From positions 293,658 through 357,657 of the forward strand of contig VYZI01000114.1 of the NCBI GenBank assembly GCA_013397695.1: a DNA stretch of 64,000 nucleotides. The letters run 5' to 3'. A model generated the notes under the pieces. That model was given only the letters and a program-made list of their open reading frames with translations, searched no databases and was not told the DNA's origin. Source of the DNA: Centropus unirufus. Its lineage: Eukaryota; Chordata; Aves; Cuculiformes; Centropidae. Positions 1-13,887 of the stretch are shown piece by piece. The number at the start of each line of letters is the position of its first letter. The first letter of the stretch is position 1. Position numbers and translations under genes: made by a program.

Positions 1-894
1 TGCCAAGATGATTTATTTGTTTGCTTGTTTGTTTCTTTGTATAATTAAAGCGGAATTAATCACTTAGAAAACTAAAGACCAAATGTAGCAAAAAGGAGAC
101 CAAAGTCGGTGGTAGTTTAAGGTGTAATCAATGTCTTCAAAATGTATGGCAATTCCTTTTTCAGGCTGTGATCATCTCACATCTCTTCTGAAACAAGCAG
201 TAAGGTAAATCATAGGTTAGAAACTTATGAAAGATATTGCAATAGGATGAGGTTTAGGTAATGAATTAATATTTTTTCAGTCTTTTCTACATATGGTGAT
301 CTAAGGGAACAAATCTTGGTTGGAGTCAATCCGCCATTCTTTCGATACTGCCTCGTACCACAGCTTCGATGGCTGCATGGATACCCGATTTTTACTGTCT
401 TTTTGTAACTTTTATTATTGTCTGGAAAGAATTAGCAACTCCAGTCGGGCAGTTCATTCTACATGAACTAGACACATACCTTAAAATAGGGTAAATTGTT
501 CACTGCTGGTGCATTGACTTCAGAAAGAATAGTGGTCGATCAGCTGTGTGCAGACGACTGAAATGAGGATTTAACAATTCTGCTTTAAAAATCCAATATT
601 TCTTGCAGAATTGTAGCGAGACTGTTGATGACAAGACCTCAGGACTGAATTTTTTATCAGCTGATAATAAGTGTGTTAAAAATCAGAACTTTCTTGAATG
701 ATTTCACTAAAGCTCAGGTTCAGGCTTAGCTAGTTGCTGAAGTAAAGCATATCAGATCCTACTTCTAGAGGATTCTTATCCTTTATTATTTTTAAAGTAT
801 GTCTGATTCTATTTGACTTTACAGCACAACAAATATCTACCCTCTTTTGTTAGAGCTTTCACTTACAATATTCAGAAATGAAGATGAGGAGATA
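1..894. other. AT-rich DNA, no feature recognised
   Basis: No open frame of note and no repeat I recognise. A short stretch around 330-450 carries several CpG dinucleotides, more than its surroundings, and could be the remnant of an old GC-richer insertion. I cannot name it. Confidence 0.5.
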
Positions 895-1830
895 GTAAAG
901 TGATGTCAAGAGCAACTAGCTTCTCCAGATACTCCAGTCCAGGACCTCTATTTCCTGGCTTCCAGAGCCCAGACTGGTAGGTATACACACACAGAGCCAC
1001 ACACAAACATGCATGCATGAGCACACACACACACACACATGTCACCCAGATGGCCACAAACAGGTGCTGCCTCCAGCAGGGTCCACATTCAGGGCTCACA
1101 CCAGGCCCTGGCATACACAGCCACATCCCCTTCTCCTCCTGGGCTGGCAGAGTAGAAGGTCAGTGGTGCAGAAGACGCCTCACTGCAGGTTCACAAGCAC
1201 ACATACATTCAGGTATCCTTCAAGAACTGGCATCACCTTTTTGCATACCTGGCACACATGCCTGGATCCTGACTCTCATTACCTTCCCCGTGGGACCCTG
1301 TCTCACTGGCTGAGCTAGCTCAGTGCTCACTGCACATACACAGCGACCACACAGTTGTTCTGCAGGCATCCTGCACTGATGTGTCCCCCCAAACACCAGC
1401 ATGGACCTTTTTCCTGACTGATATCCCTGCCCAGACCCAAAGCACCTTACTCCACAGCTAGTCCAGCTTGGAGTTTGCCAGGGAATCCCCACACACTCCC
1501 CAAGCATATCCGGTTGGGGAAGGTAGACACCCATTCTCAGAAGCGGGCACCCAGAAGGTGGGCTGTGACCCACGGTCCTGCTTCAGCTTCTGACACTGAG
1601 CCCTGCATTCGCGTCACGTAAGCTTATCTTCTTAGTAGCTGTTTGTTGAGACACACACCATTCCTAGCCAGTGATAGAGGTTAAAGATCCCACTGTCTCC
1701 ACTAGTTCACACTGCAAGTCACGGTTGGGCCACTATGCCTGCTCTGACCCCTTGAGCTGGGACTGGACTTCTCACACAGGTCACTACATTACCTGGCACT
1801 GAGCAGTTGGGACAGGATCAAGGCTGCACC
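895..1830. other. GC-richer block of unknown origin
   Basis: Base composition rises abruptly to about half GC and falls back near 1840. The block is rich in CA/TG and CCC runs, holds a CA microsatellite, and has overlapping open frames on both strands (for example 117 codons on the minus strand at 1220-1573). Frames of that length are expected by chance where stop codons are scarce, and the translations are low in complexity and match no family I know. It may be an old LTR or other interspersed element. No terminal repeats or target-site duplication could be seen. Confidence 0.4.
1022..1039. repeat. (CA)n microsatellite
   Basis: Nine uninterrupted CA units inside the GC-richer block. Imperfect CA-rich sequence continues on both sides. 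Confidence 0.9.
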
Positions 1831-4080
1831 ATGAGATTGTTACAAAGTTTAATACGATTAGAAAAACTTCATTGATCAAGCCTCATTTTGCATGTGGCTG
1901 ACCTCTTTCATACCCCTTTCAGACTATCCTCCTTTGTTCCACAAACAAAACCAACCCCCCAAATCCAACTGCCACCTGGTTATCAGGCATCAGAGAATGG
2001 TAGTGTATAGGAGAAGTCTCAAATTCGCCAAAAGAATAGGTCAATCAGTCAGAATAACTATCCAATCTCCTCTTTGTCAGATTACTGGACATGTCTTAGT
2101 TCTGGTATTGTTCCATTCATCCACAGAACATCAGGAATAATTTCAAGAATCAAGAACATATAACAAATGGAAAAAAATAAATGACTTGGCCCCTGAAACA
2201 CAGGTAAACCTTTTTTTTAAGCACACAAAAGACACTAAAATGATTTTGTGTTTTCTTATACTAACTTGTATGAGCTATTTATGTTCAGCTCAGAAAAAGA
2301 CAGTTCTACTAAACTGTAGAGTAAGTTCTTTAACATAAACTGTTGAGGACAAGCTTCTGAAATAAACTGTATCTCAGTCTCAAAAGCAGATATCAGAACA
2401 GGAGTACCAGAAAAAGACTAAATTTGGGGATTTAACTTTTAATAATTGAATAAACTAACATGCTTCAGGAAAAAGAGAAGAAGAAAGGCACCAGACATCC
2501 CCCCCAAAAAATAAAATTCATCAAATCCAGGATTCCTTACCCAAAGATTGGAAACCAAATAATGCAGAGGACTGCAGGCAGAGAGCTTTGCTATTACTGA
2601 AATATTTCAAATTATGTAGTGTTTCAAATTGGGTACTGTCTTGAAGTGTGAGGTTTTGCAGACTAAGGCAAACTGTCAAGATCCCTATATGGTGATATAT
2701 GCCTTGTAATCACAACCCTCTCTGGTATCTGAGAGAAAATATTCAGTGTAATGAGAAACAGTCAGCTGTTTTAAGATTAAAGTAAAAATGAATTATAATA
2801 GTGTATCTGAAAATTGTTGCTTAGTTTTACAGATATATGGCATGGTTTTTTAAGGTTTGAAGATTCAATAAAGTTTACTGTATCTATATATCCTGAAAGT
2901 GTTTCTGCATATAGAAGTCTTTGTATGTCATTTTAAAGGAAGGCTTAGGAGGGAAAAGCTGAAGGGAATAGAGGTGCAACACTGCATTTTCCTTTTGTGG
3001 GTTAGCATGAATTTTCAGGTAAAAATGACCCAGAAGTCAACAATAAAAAGTTTCATCTAAGGGGTAAATAATTTAAATATGTAGATGGATGGTAGTTTTG
3101 TTTGTCTCTTTGTTCAGTGTACAAAAAAATATCATATTCATGAAGTCCATGTTGACTTATCAGGGCTTATGTGGGCACCATATATCATGTCTGGATGCTA
3201 TATGCTGCAAGATACCTTCCTGTACTTTATTAAATAAAACAATAATGTCTGAACTATTGGCACACTTATTTCCTGGACTTAATTTGTTGTTTTGGATTGC
3301 TTCTTGATTGATAACAGATATACGTATTCTACTTTTTTAGATTACTGCTATATTTTGTTTGAAACTTTCAAGTGTCAGATCAGTCAAGGAGCAATAAAGT
3401 TGAAAATTATCATTTCTCTAGAATAATTTCAGAAACACTTCCCATGGAGATTTTTCTTCCCACAAACTCATGCATTTTTATTATTACTGTTTTTCAGGTG
3501 TCCAGGAGCATTGATGGATGTTTTAGGGAAAAAAAATAGCATTAAAATAACCCATATAGATTTACTATCTCTTGGAGCTTCCCACTGGAACACAGAACTA
3601 GAACATACAAGCAAAACATAAGGTAATACCAACAGTCATTTTTGCATCCTCATCTATGAGGATATTTCTTTTTATTCTTTATTACTTTTATTTTGATTCT
3701 TCTTTTACGTTTCTCTTCCCAAGGCCCTCATGATTTATGTGATACCATTGTTTTGCTATATTAAGAACAAGATAAACTGCAATAGATTTAAGGTAATGTC
3801 ACTCTCTTCTCCCCATTTGCTTTCACCAGTGAGGGGCAAGGCTATCTATTCTGACTTAACAACCTTAATCAAGATCTAAACTGTTGCATTAAACTTTCTT
3901 GTTGAGGAGGTTTTAACTCACATTCATGGTCAGTTATGGTAATTTATCACATTGGTTCAGTATTCATCAGTGCACTGCCCTCAAACTCTCTGTTTCTTAA
4001 TTGCTACACATTAAATATCTTCAGTTTATTCTTGTTTCCTGCTACATGTCTATGGTATATTTTCATTCTTCTTGCATGTC
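1831..4080. other. AT-rich DNA, no gene seen
   Basis: Only short open frames (82 codons or fewer) with no recognisable motif. No tandem array and no transposon end were identified. Confidence 0.5.
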
Positions 4081-4150
4081 ACAGAGTCCCACTGTAAACA
4101 CGACACTTCCAAATTCACTATGAAACCACATCCCTAAGTCCTGCCTCTAG
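4081..4150 (-). mobile_element. CR1 fragment (3' region), degraded
   Basis: Read on the plus strand, the order of short words (GAGTCCCACTGTAAAC, then CACTTCCAAATTCACT, then ACCACATCCCTAAGT) matches the complement of the last part of avian CR1. The copy at 12931-13390 carries the same order of words. The terminal 8-base tail is missing and both edges are eroded. This is an old minus-strand copy recognised by pattern only. Confidence 0.6.
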
Positions 4151-7100
4151 AAGCTAATAGGCCTCTAATATTCTTTAGGAGAATCACTGTAAAGATCAAT
4201 CACATTTAATTCTTTTTACATTTAAAAACATACTATTTTTGGCATCTTCCTATCTACATATAAGCTGATGTATACTTTTATTCATCTTACCTGAAGTAGC
4301 CTCCTGATCAATAGATTGAATTATAAAGTGTCAGAATTAATTTTTTGTTACTCTCAGTATCTCTACATATACACTATATTTTTTAAGTCAATTTGAATGT
4401 AATTTATTTCACATAACTTCAAATGCCTGAATTTCGATGTCTGGTTTAATCCAGTTTTCTAGCCCTTTTCTGTGCTCAGAGGACAATTTATTTCTTTCAG
4501 GAAGAGATTAAATCCTAAGAGAAGTTCAATATATGTGGAAAGAATCCTGACAACAACTATCATGAAAATGTATGATAATACAATTTGCTTTGGTTACAAA
4601 ACTGATTTCTTATATTTCTGTAATTGTGTTATGAAATGCCTTATGATTCCATAAATTTCCTGGGGTTTAATGCCTAATCTTGAACAGTGTTTCCTTCACA
4701 AGACTCAGAGGAAATAATTTATGTAACTTTGGTGCAAAGGATGCAGCTGGATTGCCTGTCCCACATATACATTTTGAATGTAATTAAAAAGTAGCAATTT
4801 CTGTAACGGCATTACTAAAAAAAACCCCCACACAACTAAGATTTTACATACATTATATCCTTGGTAAATTCCAGGGATCAGAGAAGACTGTCTGTCTCCA
4901 AATCCATTAACAATGTTTATTTCCTATATCTCAATTAAAAAACAGTAGGAAAAAAATGTTCCAATAGACAGAAAAGTGAAGCTAACAGAAGACAGACAAG
5001 TCATGTTTAAAGAAAGAAATGCTGAATATACCAAAACTAGCTAGGTATATACTATATTTCTCTTGCTACTAACACAACAACACAATAGAGAGAAACCTTA
5101 CCTTGTACAAAACTCTCAGGTGCTCATTTTAATTTTGTCAAAAAGACTTTTAAAGCATAGATGTGATAGATATGATTTACGTTATGTAACCCTCACATAC
5201 TCCAAAACAGAGAATAAGCAACCTTCACTCAATGAGTGAAAATAAATAAATAAATAAGAAATAACAATGTCTGCAATTGTTTTTCCCTGGCACTCTGAAG
5301 CAGACCCAAGTTTCTTCAAGGTTACTGCAATGATGATTAACCCTACAATGATGGTATCTCTCAGTGTCACAAAACTACAATGAATTATATGATAAAGACT
5401 TTCTGCGGTATTGTACTAAACATATAAGGTGGTATCTGTAGCATGTTAACTTTGTTTAAGAATTATAATTCTCTCTATTGGCCGCAAAGGAAAGCTATGG
5501 TGGCTAGCTCAGATGGCAGCAGATGTCTATGCTTTAGATCCAATGTGGATTGTTTAGATCAGTCCACATTTCATAGTTTCCTGAGAACCTGTGTTTTCTC
5601 TTTCTTAGATCCTGCCCCTCAAAATTGATTCCAAGGTCAGTTTTTTAAGAAACTAGGTCCCTTCACAGCATCACAAGCACTCTGAATTATCAGCTCTGAG
5701 CCTATGAGAAAATAAAAAAAATTGTAATCAGGCTAGTCATTGAGAAAGATATGCCAAACTCATAAATACACATACTGTGATCTTCACAGCAAGACCTAAA
5801 AATTCAGACCTTCTTTAATTACAAAATGAGGAAATATGGAGCTCTTCTGCTGTGGTTTTTAGACACCAGATGTCCTGGAAAGGGAAAAAGAGCTTAGAAG
5901 TGTAAAAGTTTAAAATAAAGTATGAACAAAAAAAAATATGTACTCACACATGGCTTATTAAGTCACATAAGACTCATCATTCTGAGGTTTCAAAATACAA
6001 TCTTCATTTTGGACACAGTTATTATTAAATTCTCTTATTATTAAATTTTCTTGCACTTCAAACACTAATGTCATATCCTAATTAAGAATCCTCCTTCTCT
6101 GTGATATATCCCAGAAAATACTGGGGAAGAACTGGGATGATAAGTGTTACTTGTCTTACAAAAATTGGGCTAGGGAGTATTCTTACAGTTGAACTATATA
6201 GAAAATTGACTTGTTGTGACTGGAAAGTGGTAATGTTGATTTAGCTTAAACATTTGGCCTACTTATATACTTTTATATTTCCATCATTGCATACTTAAAT
6301 ATTATCCCATAATAAGAAATTAATGCCTCTTAAACATCTATGTAATTAGCTGCTTCACATGGGAAATAAATATGTTTATGCTTACTATATTTCAATGATG
6401 AAGAACTAAGGGACACAGGTTAAGGCAAAGTTCCATTTATATTCTTAGCCTATGTTTACCTAACTGTTTGAACTTGATCCAGCAAACATCTCTGATATAT
6501 ACAGGTTTTTAATTATATTAGGTGTGTTAATTAAGTAATTTCTCAGGTGTTTTAATCAGAAAAGCCTTAAACAGATATATTAGACCTCTTTTTTTCAGAA
6601 TAAATGTAAGTAAAACAACAGCCTTACTCATACAGAATCTGACACTGGCTTCATCAACCTCACTCCACTACTTCTAGAAATGTGAAGATTTTTATGATTT
6701 ATAACATAGTTACAGCTCAAAAATAGGTCAAGATATGGGCAAATTTCTTTAAAGCATATTACAGAATCATAGAGCCAAGAAAAACAAACAGTCTATTTGT
6801 TAGAGGGTGGTTTGGGTTTGTTTTTTTTAAAAGAAAGAACTGGACATAAATTGTCAAAACCATGTATGAAATGGAAATACTGGGGGAATTTCATGTCAGA
6901 ATTATTTGGTTCACATGTAAGATTTCCACATTTAAAGTGCTGTTACTGCATAAAGTCCACTCAAAATATTGTTTGAATACCAGAGATATAAGTAGGAAGA
7001 AAACAAAACAGAATCAGCTATACATGTAAATGTCTATAGATTACAGAATTAGTATGACTCTTCAAACAAAAATTAAGTATTCAGTCATTATGTTCTAGAT

Positions 7101-7611
7101 TATAAGGGACTATACGCCTACATTTAGGTAAAATGCAGTATAGATTTTGTGGCTGTACTTTTTTTTTTTGATGAAAAGGTGTTAGTTCCAGAGGCATAGT
7201 AGAAATATACAGATTCATTGGTCCATATCCATATGGATATTCAGATGAAATTCAAATATGTGAAGCACTCAAGCATGTAATTGGCTTAAATAAGGAATGT
7301 TGACAATCACAAAGCTATTTTGTAAGTAGAAGCAGGACTACAGTCATTCTTAAAACAGAACATGCTCAAGTTCATTGAATGAAGTCTGAAAAGGGGACAT
7401 CAAATATGTTGACTCATCAGCGGCATTCACTGAAGTAGGAGAGCTTTTTTTTTTTCTATCTTTCCTTTTTAAATACTTCATTCAAATGCTAATTAGGATT
7501 GTTCTGCTCTGCTTCCTGGAGCTTATATCTTGAAGTTTATACTCAACCTAGTTCAGGTAAGAAAATTAATAGCTTTGAAATCTTTAAATCTAAATTGTCT
7601 TCAAACTGATT
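4151..7611. other. AT-rich DNA, no gene seen
   Basis: Short frames only. The stretch holds a small AAAT-type microsatellite at about 5240-5258 and a perfect 16-base palindrome at 7225-7240. A lone 'agaatcatag' word near 6763 resembles a CR1 tail but has no supporting sequence beside it. Confidence 0.5.
5240..5258. repeat. (AAAT)n microsatellite
   Basis: About four to five tandem AAAT units. Confidence 0.8.
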
Positions 7612-8150
7612 TATCACAGTCCCCACCTTGAGTATTGTGTGCAGTTTTGGGGGCTGCAGTATAAAAAGTTATTAAGCTACTGGAGGGTGTTAGGTGGAGG
7701 GCCACAAAGTTAGTGAAGAGTCTGGAGGGGAAGTTGTATAAGGAACAGCTGAAGTCACCTGGTCTGTTCAGCCTGGAGAGGAGAAGACTGAGGGAAGACC
7801 TTGTAGCATTTTACTGCTTTTTCTCTAGGGAAGGAGTAGGTTCTTATCTGTTCTCCGTAGTGATCAATGATAGGACCTAAGGTAATGATAGGAAGATGTG
7901 GCAAAGGAGGTTTAGGCTGGATATTAGGAAAAGGTTCTTCATTCTGAGGAGGGGGACACGCTATAACAGGCTCTCCAGGGTAGTAGTCATGGCACCAAGC
8001 CTAACAGTATTCAAGAGCACTTGGACAATGCCCTCAGACTCATAGTGTAAATTTGGGGGTTGTAATCTGCAGGGATAAGAGTTGGACTAGATGATCCTTG
8101 TAGGTCCCTTCCACCTAAGGTCACTCTGTGATTCTGTGATTTTGTGACTC
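7612..8150 (+). mobile_element. CR1 retrotransposon, 5'-truncated, with 3' tail
   Basis: About 540 bases of the 3' end of CR1: the C-terminal part of ORF2 and the 3' untranslated region. Landmarks in order are GAGTATTGTGTGCAGTTTTG near 7630, CTGTTCAGCCTGGAGAGGAG near 7764, TTAGGCTGGATATTAGGAAAA near 7912, and GTTGGACTAGATGATCCTTG near 8083. It ends in tandem ATTCTGTG-type octamers at about 8127-8150. Frame disruptions make it non-coding. The wording matches the 3' half of the element at 62640-63715, so both probably belong to one CR1 subfamily. Truncation at the 5' end is normal for target-primed reverse transcription. Confidence 0.92.
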
Positions 8151-11100
8151 TTTTTGTAGGAGGATGAGCTATTCATACTGGCAAACTGTTTTCTGCCTTG
8201 CTCACATTTCTCTAATTAAACAGAATAACTTTCTCTGAGAGTTAAAATTTTAAGGAATGTTTGTATCCACATTTTCTTGTAGCTGTCCATATTGTAGAAT
8301 TGATTTCAGAACCTATATAAAATGTCTCTCTCATAAAACAATTTAAAAGTCATAGGAGAGATCTTCCCAATTTTGCTTATGATGCTAAGGAGTCATTTTG
8401 ATGGTCCCTGTTTTGCTTTCCGTACTCAAACAACAGGATGACTGAGTCCAGAGCAGAGCAAACACCCTACAGGGTAAGCACAGGTGGTCAGTGCCTAAAT
8501 ATCAGAACTGACACCTAACAAGACAATAATAAAACCTAAGGAAATTATATAAAGATGAAGTTGCCTTAAAAGGTCTTTTTGTTTGATTGGTTTTGCTGTG
8601 GTGGTTTCTGAGTGGAATCTAGAAGAGTTGATTTGGATTCCCACCTCTAAAAAATTAATGAGAAGATTTAGGATTTTTTTGTCTGCATGAAGAGCAACCA
8701 ATGTTACTAGAAACAGCAGAATCCCTGAAGGTACATTCATCATGGAGAATGACTTAGAGATAAACATTCAAAGATGCAGGCAAAAGATAATTTTTTTCTA
8801 GCTATGTACAATTGTTTTTGAAAAGAACTGACAAATTATTTCTCTTCAAAAATTACTGCCAGAAAGGAATCGCTAATTATACTGTTTCTGATTTTTTTTT
8901 AATACAATAACCAGCCAATTAGAACAACTGTTTAGGAAATGCATTACATTTGATTCAATTTATTTAATTCTTGGTTTATATTGAGTTTACATGTTCGTAT
9001 TTAACTTTTCCAGGAGGTCATTTAAATAACTGAGTTATTTCTTGATATTTTTTCCCCTTCTTCTCTTTGTCACTGCATCATAGTACAAAAAGCACTTCAA
9101 GAGTCATTGAGCCATAGGAGGAGAGAGAAGGAAGGAAGGAAATAAATGTTCTGATATTTTAGTCTGATGACAGTGGCATTCACCTGAAAATATTCCTATA
9201 GGTTTGGGTGAGTAATAATAACTGGCTTCTTTCTTGTTTTAAAAGGAAGAGGAGTGCAGTAATTTACTCTTAATTTATCTACCAAATCAGAGGTTTTCTC
9301 TGATGGACCTAAGATAAACTGTTCTCTGTTCTCAAATTTACTCTTTCAAGCCATAATAACTGCCTAAAGGTTTGTTGCGTTTTACTCCAGACACTTTCTT
9401 GGTTCCCAGTATACCCTGGAGTAGCTTGATTAAGAGCTGTAGAGATGGCAAAACAGCACATGAATTTACAATAACAATATTAACCGGAGCAGAATGAAGC
9501 GGTTGTTCTGAAGCCCTCAGGGATTACCTCTAAAAGATAAGAAAGAGCAGCTGGATATAACCTGAAATGGGTCAGATTGTATTAAGTTATTTGTTACAGA
9601 AAGGGAAGAAATTTCACCTAGCTGCATTAACAGCAGAACGAGAAAAGGAAAAACAATCAGCTCCAACTGAAAATAACAGTTATGGTAAAAAGAGTTTAAA
9701 TTGGAAGCTCTTATTATGTTTTGCAATGCAGAATTGGACAGGAGGAAGGAAAATGTGTTGTCTACTCCTAAGTAAGTAAAATTCTAGAGCAAAACATATA
9801 TTTATTTGTATAAAGATACAAATTTATATGGTTTCACTGAAACCAATTCGTATTACTTGAGTTGTCCCGTTATAATATATATTAACATGCACTTATATCT
9901 CCTGCAATCTGCCTGTATTATTATATGATGACCTTACATAACAGTTTAAAAGAACAGAGATGTTGTATTGTTACTTTTTTCATGATATGAAAAAAATAGT
10001 AATATAATCTGATATAAATTTCAAAAGAAACATTGACCATTGTATATGGTAGGAGAGAAATGGTGTTCACTAGCCTCAGTGTTGTAAGGAAGGAACACAG
10101 GCAAGAGTACGTACCAGAGCTTTCAAATCATAAACACACTTTGGGACTCTAACTAAAAGGGTGTGGTCTTCGAAAAATGGGAAGAAAAACAGAGAAAACA
10201 ACTGGCAAGCTTTTTGAGGAAAATTGGACCATTTATCCAAATGTAGAATCTTTTAAGAGCACAAATTAAGCAGTGAAAGCTATTCTTCTGCTCTCTTCTT
10301 TGCAGGCTGAAATATTCTCATGCCATTGATCAGGCAACCAAGTTTTAGAGGCAGCTAATCAATTATGCCTATTCTATTATGGGTTCTGTTCCCTGTAGGA
10401 CTAATTCTTCCTTGTGGAAATGAACACAGTTCATCATTGACTACTGTTGAACCCCTAGTACCTAATGAGAAGTGTTAGGTCATCACAACTAGCTTCCAGA
10501 AAAGGCTAGAATTCTTCTGTTAAAAGTGACATCAATACATTAAAACAATAATTTAAATTTCTTTAGAAGGAATTCAATTGCTGGTCATCTAAATGCTGCT
10601 CAGCTTTTCCCCTTCTCCTTTCATCAGCAAACTTAACAGCTGGGACCTCTCACAGGGCACAGAACTGACAGATAAAGGACTTAGATGCCAAGGTCTAGAA
10701 TAAATTTTTTAGCAGCAACATCTGTGTCTGTCCCTAAGCCCTTGGCTGATTTCTTTTCTGGCTGCTTGGCTGTCTCTGCTATGTCTGTGGCTCCAGTGCT
10801 GGCTACGTTAATGGCCATGTAATGGCCCCTGGAGCCCTCTCTGGGAATAAAACTGCTGATAAACTTCCTGTTTTTCTTTGCCCCTGGGATCTTAGCTTTG
10901 AGTGACCTACAGCTGGAGGGATTTGTTCCTTATTTGAGAGGAAGGCTACTGAACAAATGTTTACAAGTCCAGTGTATGCAGGGCCAATGGATGCAGAATA
11001 TTTTGCAGCCTGATCTAAAGTCACATTCTTTTTAGATATAACATCTCCTCAAGCCAGTGGAAATATTAAAGATATCAGAAAATTCTGGAAAGCACAGACT

Positions 11101-12930
11101 ATAGAGTCATCATTCACTTTATTGTGTTCTGATTTTTAAAATAGAGGGATCATCATCGCACAGAAAATCTACTTAAGATTGTCCCATGGAGAACTGTTTC
11201 CTAGATGGGTGGTTGGATCATCAGGGGGCAGGTAACACTTGGTTAGCTAAAGAACAAACTTATACTTCTGTTTTTAATACAAGAAATCCTGAAATATATC
11301 CTAAGCCCCAAAACCTGTTTCCACATATTTAAACTTAAGTGTCCTGTGAGCACTCTTTCATTCTCTGCCTGCAGTAACACAGATGCTCTGGCATTCCTGT
11401 GGGCTTGTAATGACTATTTAACTGAATTTTAACCAAAATACTGACATTCAGTTTTTGCAGACTTACTTTTAAGTGCATTCTTGAAGATGAATAGTGAAGA
11501 CAGGGTGATGCTCTTTGCCAAGTGAAATTCCACTCCCTTTATACACTGAAATAGAGTAACCCCTCAGGGCCTGACTGTTCAATTCCCTTGGGTTTCCTTA
11601 TGCATTTTGGTGATAGAAAAAAGACTGCAAATAGAGCAAAAATTGCCAACAGGGAATATTATAGCATACGGAGCAGGTCAATGAAGTGGCTGAGAAAAGG
11701 GTGAGAGTTAAAGCCTCAAGCTACTGGAAAAGAGAATGAAACAACAGTGTTTACACAGCTCGAATTTTCTCCAGGATTGGGCAAGTAGGGTTCCAGCTTG
11801 TCTCAGAGTAGTTTCTTCCACAGAGGAGAATTAATAATAAAATAGAAGATTAAACTCAGTATCTTCATTGGATTACTTCAAACTAGGAGGGTAGGGGAGG
11901 GAGGGAAAGAACACAAAAAATGAGATCTGAACATCTAATATCTGATGTTAGACGTCTAATGTATCTCATGCCAGACACAAAGGTTTAACTGCCTCAGGAC
12001 TGAGGCATCTCTTGGGTATCCTCTCACCTAGATCAGATATCCAAGGTCCATGCTGCTTCTGGATACCACCATTGTGTCTGCAGATGATACATTACTGCCA
12101 GAACTGCAAAAAAAACCCTTAAGAGTTTAGATGAGCATTATACTTTCTGAATATCCTTGATAACTTTCTGTTAACACAAGTATTACTAATACATTACAGA
12201 AATAAGAAAAATCACGCTATTCATTAACCGGCTTCTAATTTATCTTCTTTTAACAGTATTCCCAATAATTTCATGCATAAGTAGCTGTATAGACTGCCTA
12301 TCAATTCAGGAAAGAATTTTCTTAATATATTTACTGATCAGAAGACTTTCTTTCCTTAATTTTTTAACAACTGAAGTTTTATTCAAAAGTATAAATGGGA
12401 GGAATATTTTCTGAGAAATATATAGAAGTTGATCATATCAAGTACTAGAAGATATATTTTGAGCAACTATCCTACATTGATATATTAGATTTAGGGATTT
12501 AGATTTTAGATTTATAGGTTTAAACTAGATATACTGGTAAGCTTTCTCATTTGCATGAGTCTGTTGTTTAACATTTCATTTATACTACTGTCATTTAGAA
12601 AACAGTTGACTTTGTTTATAATAGCTGATATAACATTTTTCTTAAGAGGGCACATTACAGTACTATAGCAAGGTCATAATAGCAACAGCATGACCTTTTG
12701 AATACTAATATAAAATAACACTAATAGCTTGATGATGAATAGATGTAAAGCCAAGTAACAAGTTAACAAATGTAAGAAAATAACAATAATGAAAATATGT
12801 TTCTTTTAAACACAAAAGGGAGAACATAATATTTCAGACACTCTACAAATTTTAACAACATTCTTTAGCTCTTTTACCATCCTATAATAATGTGTTTTAT
12901 TAGAATTTGGGAGAGATAGTAAATATAAAT
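8151..12930. other. AT-rich DNA, no gene seen
   Basis: No supported gene. About 10600-11030 is somewhat richer in GC, with an AATAAA near 10847. That might be an eroded LTR, but no family or terminal repeat is visible. A 12-base palindrome lies at 11948-11959 and a short purine-rich run at about 11887-11910. Sequence near 12481-12532 is a loose TTTAGA-type simple repeat. Confidence 0.45.
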
Positions 12931-13390
12931 TCATAGAATCATACAATCAGTCACACAATTGTTTGGTGGGAAAAGAGTTTTGAGTCCCATTGTAAACCTA
13001 ACACTATCAAGTCCACCATTATACTATTATACTGTGTTCCTAAGCACCACATATACAAGTCTTTTGAATACTTCCAATGATGGCAACTCCACCACAGCAG
13101 CCTGTTCTAATGCTTGACAACCCTTTCTGTAGTGAATTTCTTCCTAATACTCAGTCTAAACCTCCCCATGCATAACTTGAGGCCATTTTCTCTTCTTCTA
13201 TCATGTATTACTTGAGAGAAGAGACCAACACCCACCTTGCTACCACCTCCTTTCAGGTAGGTGAAGAAAGCAATTAAGTCTTCCCCTCAGCCTCCTTTTC
13301 CATTAACTAAACAGCCCTGGTCCCCTCGGCTGTTCATCATAAGACTTTCACTTCAAATCCTTCACCAGTTTTGTTGCCCTCCTTGATTAT
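12931..13390 (-). mobile_element. CR1 retrotransposon, 5'-truncated, with 3' tail
   Basis: Minus-strand copy. The plus strand begins with the complement of the octamer tail (ATAGAATCATACAATCA at about 12934). It then shows the complement of CR1 3' landmarks: a GAGTCCCATTGTAAAC word near 12981, AGCACCACATATAC near 13043, GGCAACTCCACCACAGCAGCC near 13082, and TTCTTCCTAATACTCAGTCT near 13138. Near 13450-13560 further weak CR1-like words follow a 60-base AT-rich interruption, so the original insertion may have extended there. There is no open frame. Confidence 0.9.
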
Positions 13391-13887
13391 AGGTTTTTTT
13401 TAATAAAAAAAAACTATCTCAAGTTAAGCACTTAGAAATATTTCATCACAATTAATACCTCTAGCCTTTCATATGCATTATAGCACAGCCTACATAATAC
13501 ATACTTTTATTTCCTCCCTTGGGGTCCCTTATTCAGTACTCAAGATGTATGTAGTATTCGAAACAGTTTTTGCAATATCTATTAGATCTACTAGATCTTT
13601 TTCTGTTCTCCACACTAATCAAGTGTTGCTCTAAAGACATGATTATTTATCTTCTTGAGAGCTTTTCCTCACAAGAATGTGAGTGTACCCTAAGTGAGAT
13701 GGAGCGTTATTTACAGGTGAAGAACAGAGATTTAGAGAAAAATAAAGAAGTTTTTTATTTATTTTTATTTTTTCTGTGTGAAACGCCTTTGGACTATGTA
13801 GATTTGACATCTATGCTCATCTTTTATGCGTATCATTCCCCTGATCTCTCAAGTCCAATGAGAAACTAAGGAAGATGCATTTATAGG
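13391..13887. other. AT-rich spacer between two CR1 copies
   Basis: It may hold an eroded continuation of the preceding minus-strand CR1 (GTACTCAAGATGT near 13538). A 99-codon plus-strand open frame at 13570-13869 has no recognisable domain and is probably fortuitous. Confidence 0.4.

Noticed and set aside
6763..6785. CR1 tail-like AGAATCATAG
   Set aside because: No CR1 body next to it; a 10-base match in AT-rich DNA is expected by chance.
12481..12532. Possible interstitial telomeric repeat (TTAGGG seen once)
   Set aside because: Only a loose TTTAGA/TTTAGG low-complexity run without tandem TTAGGG units.
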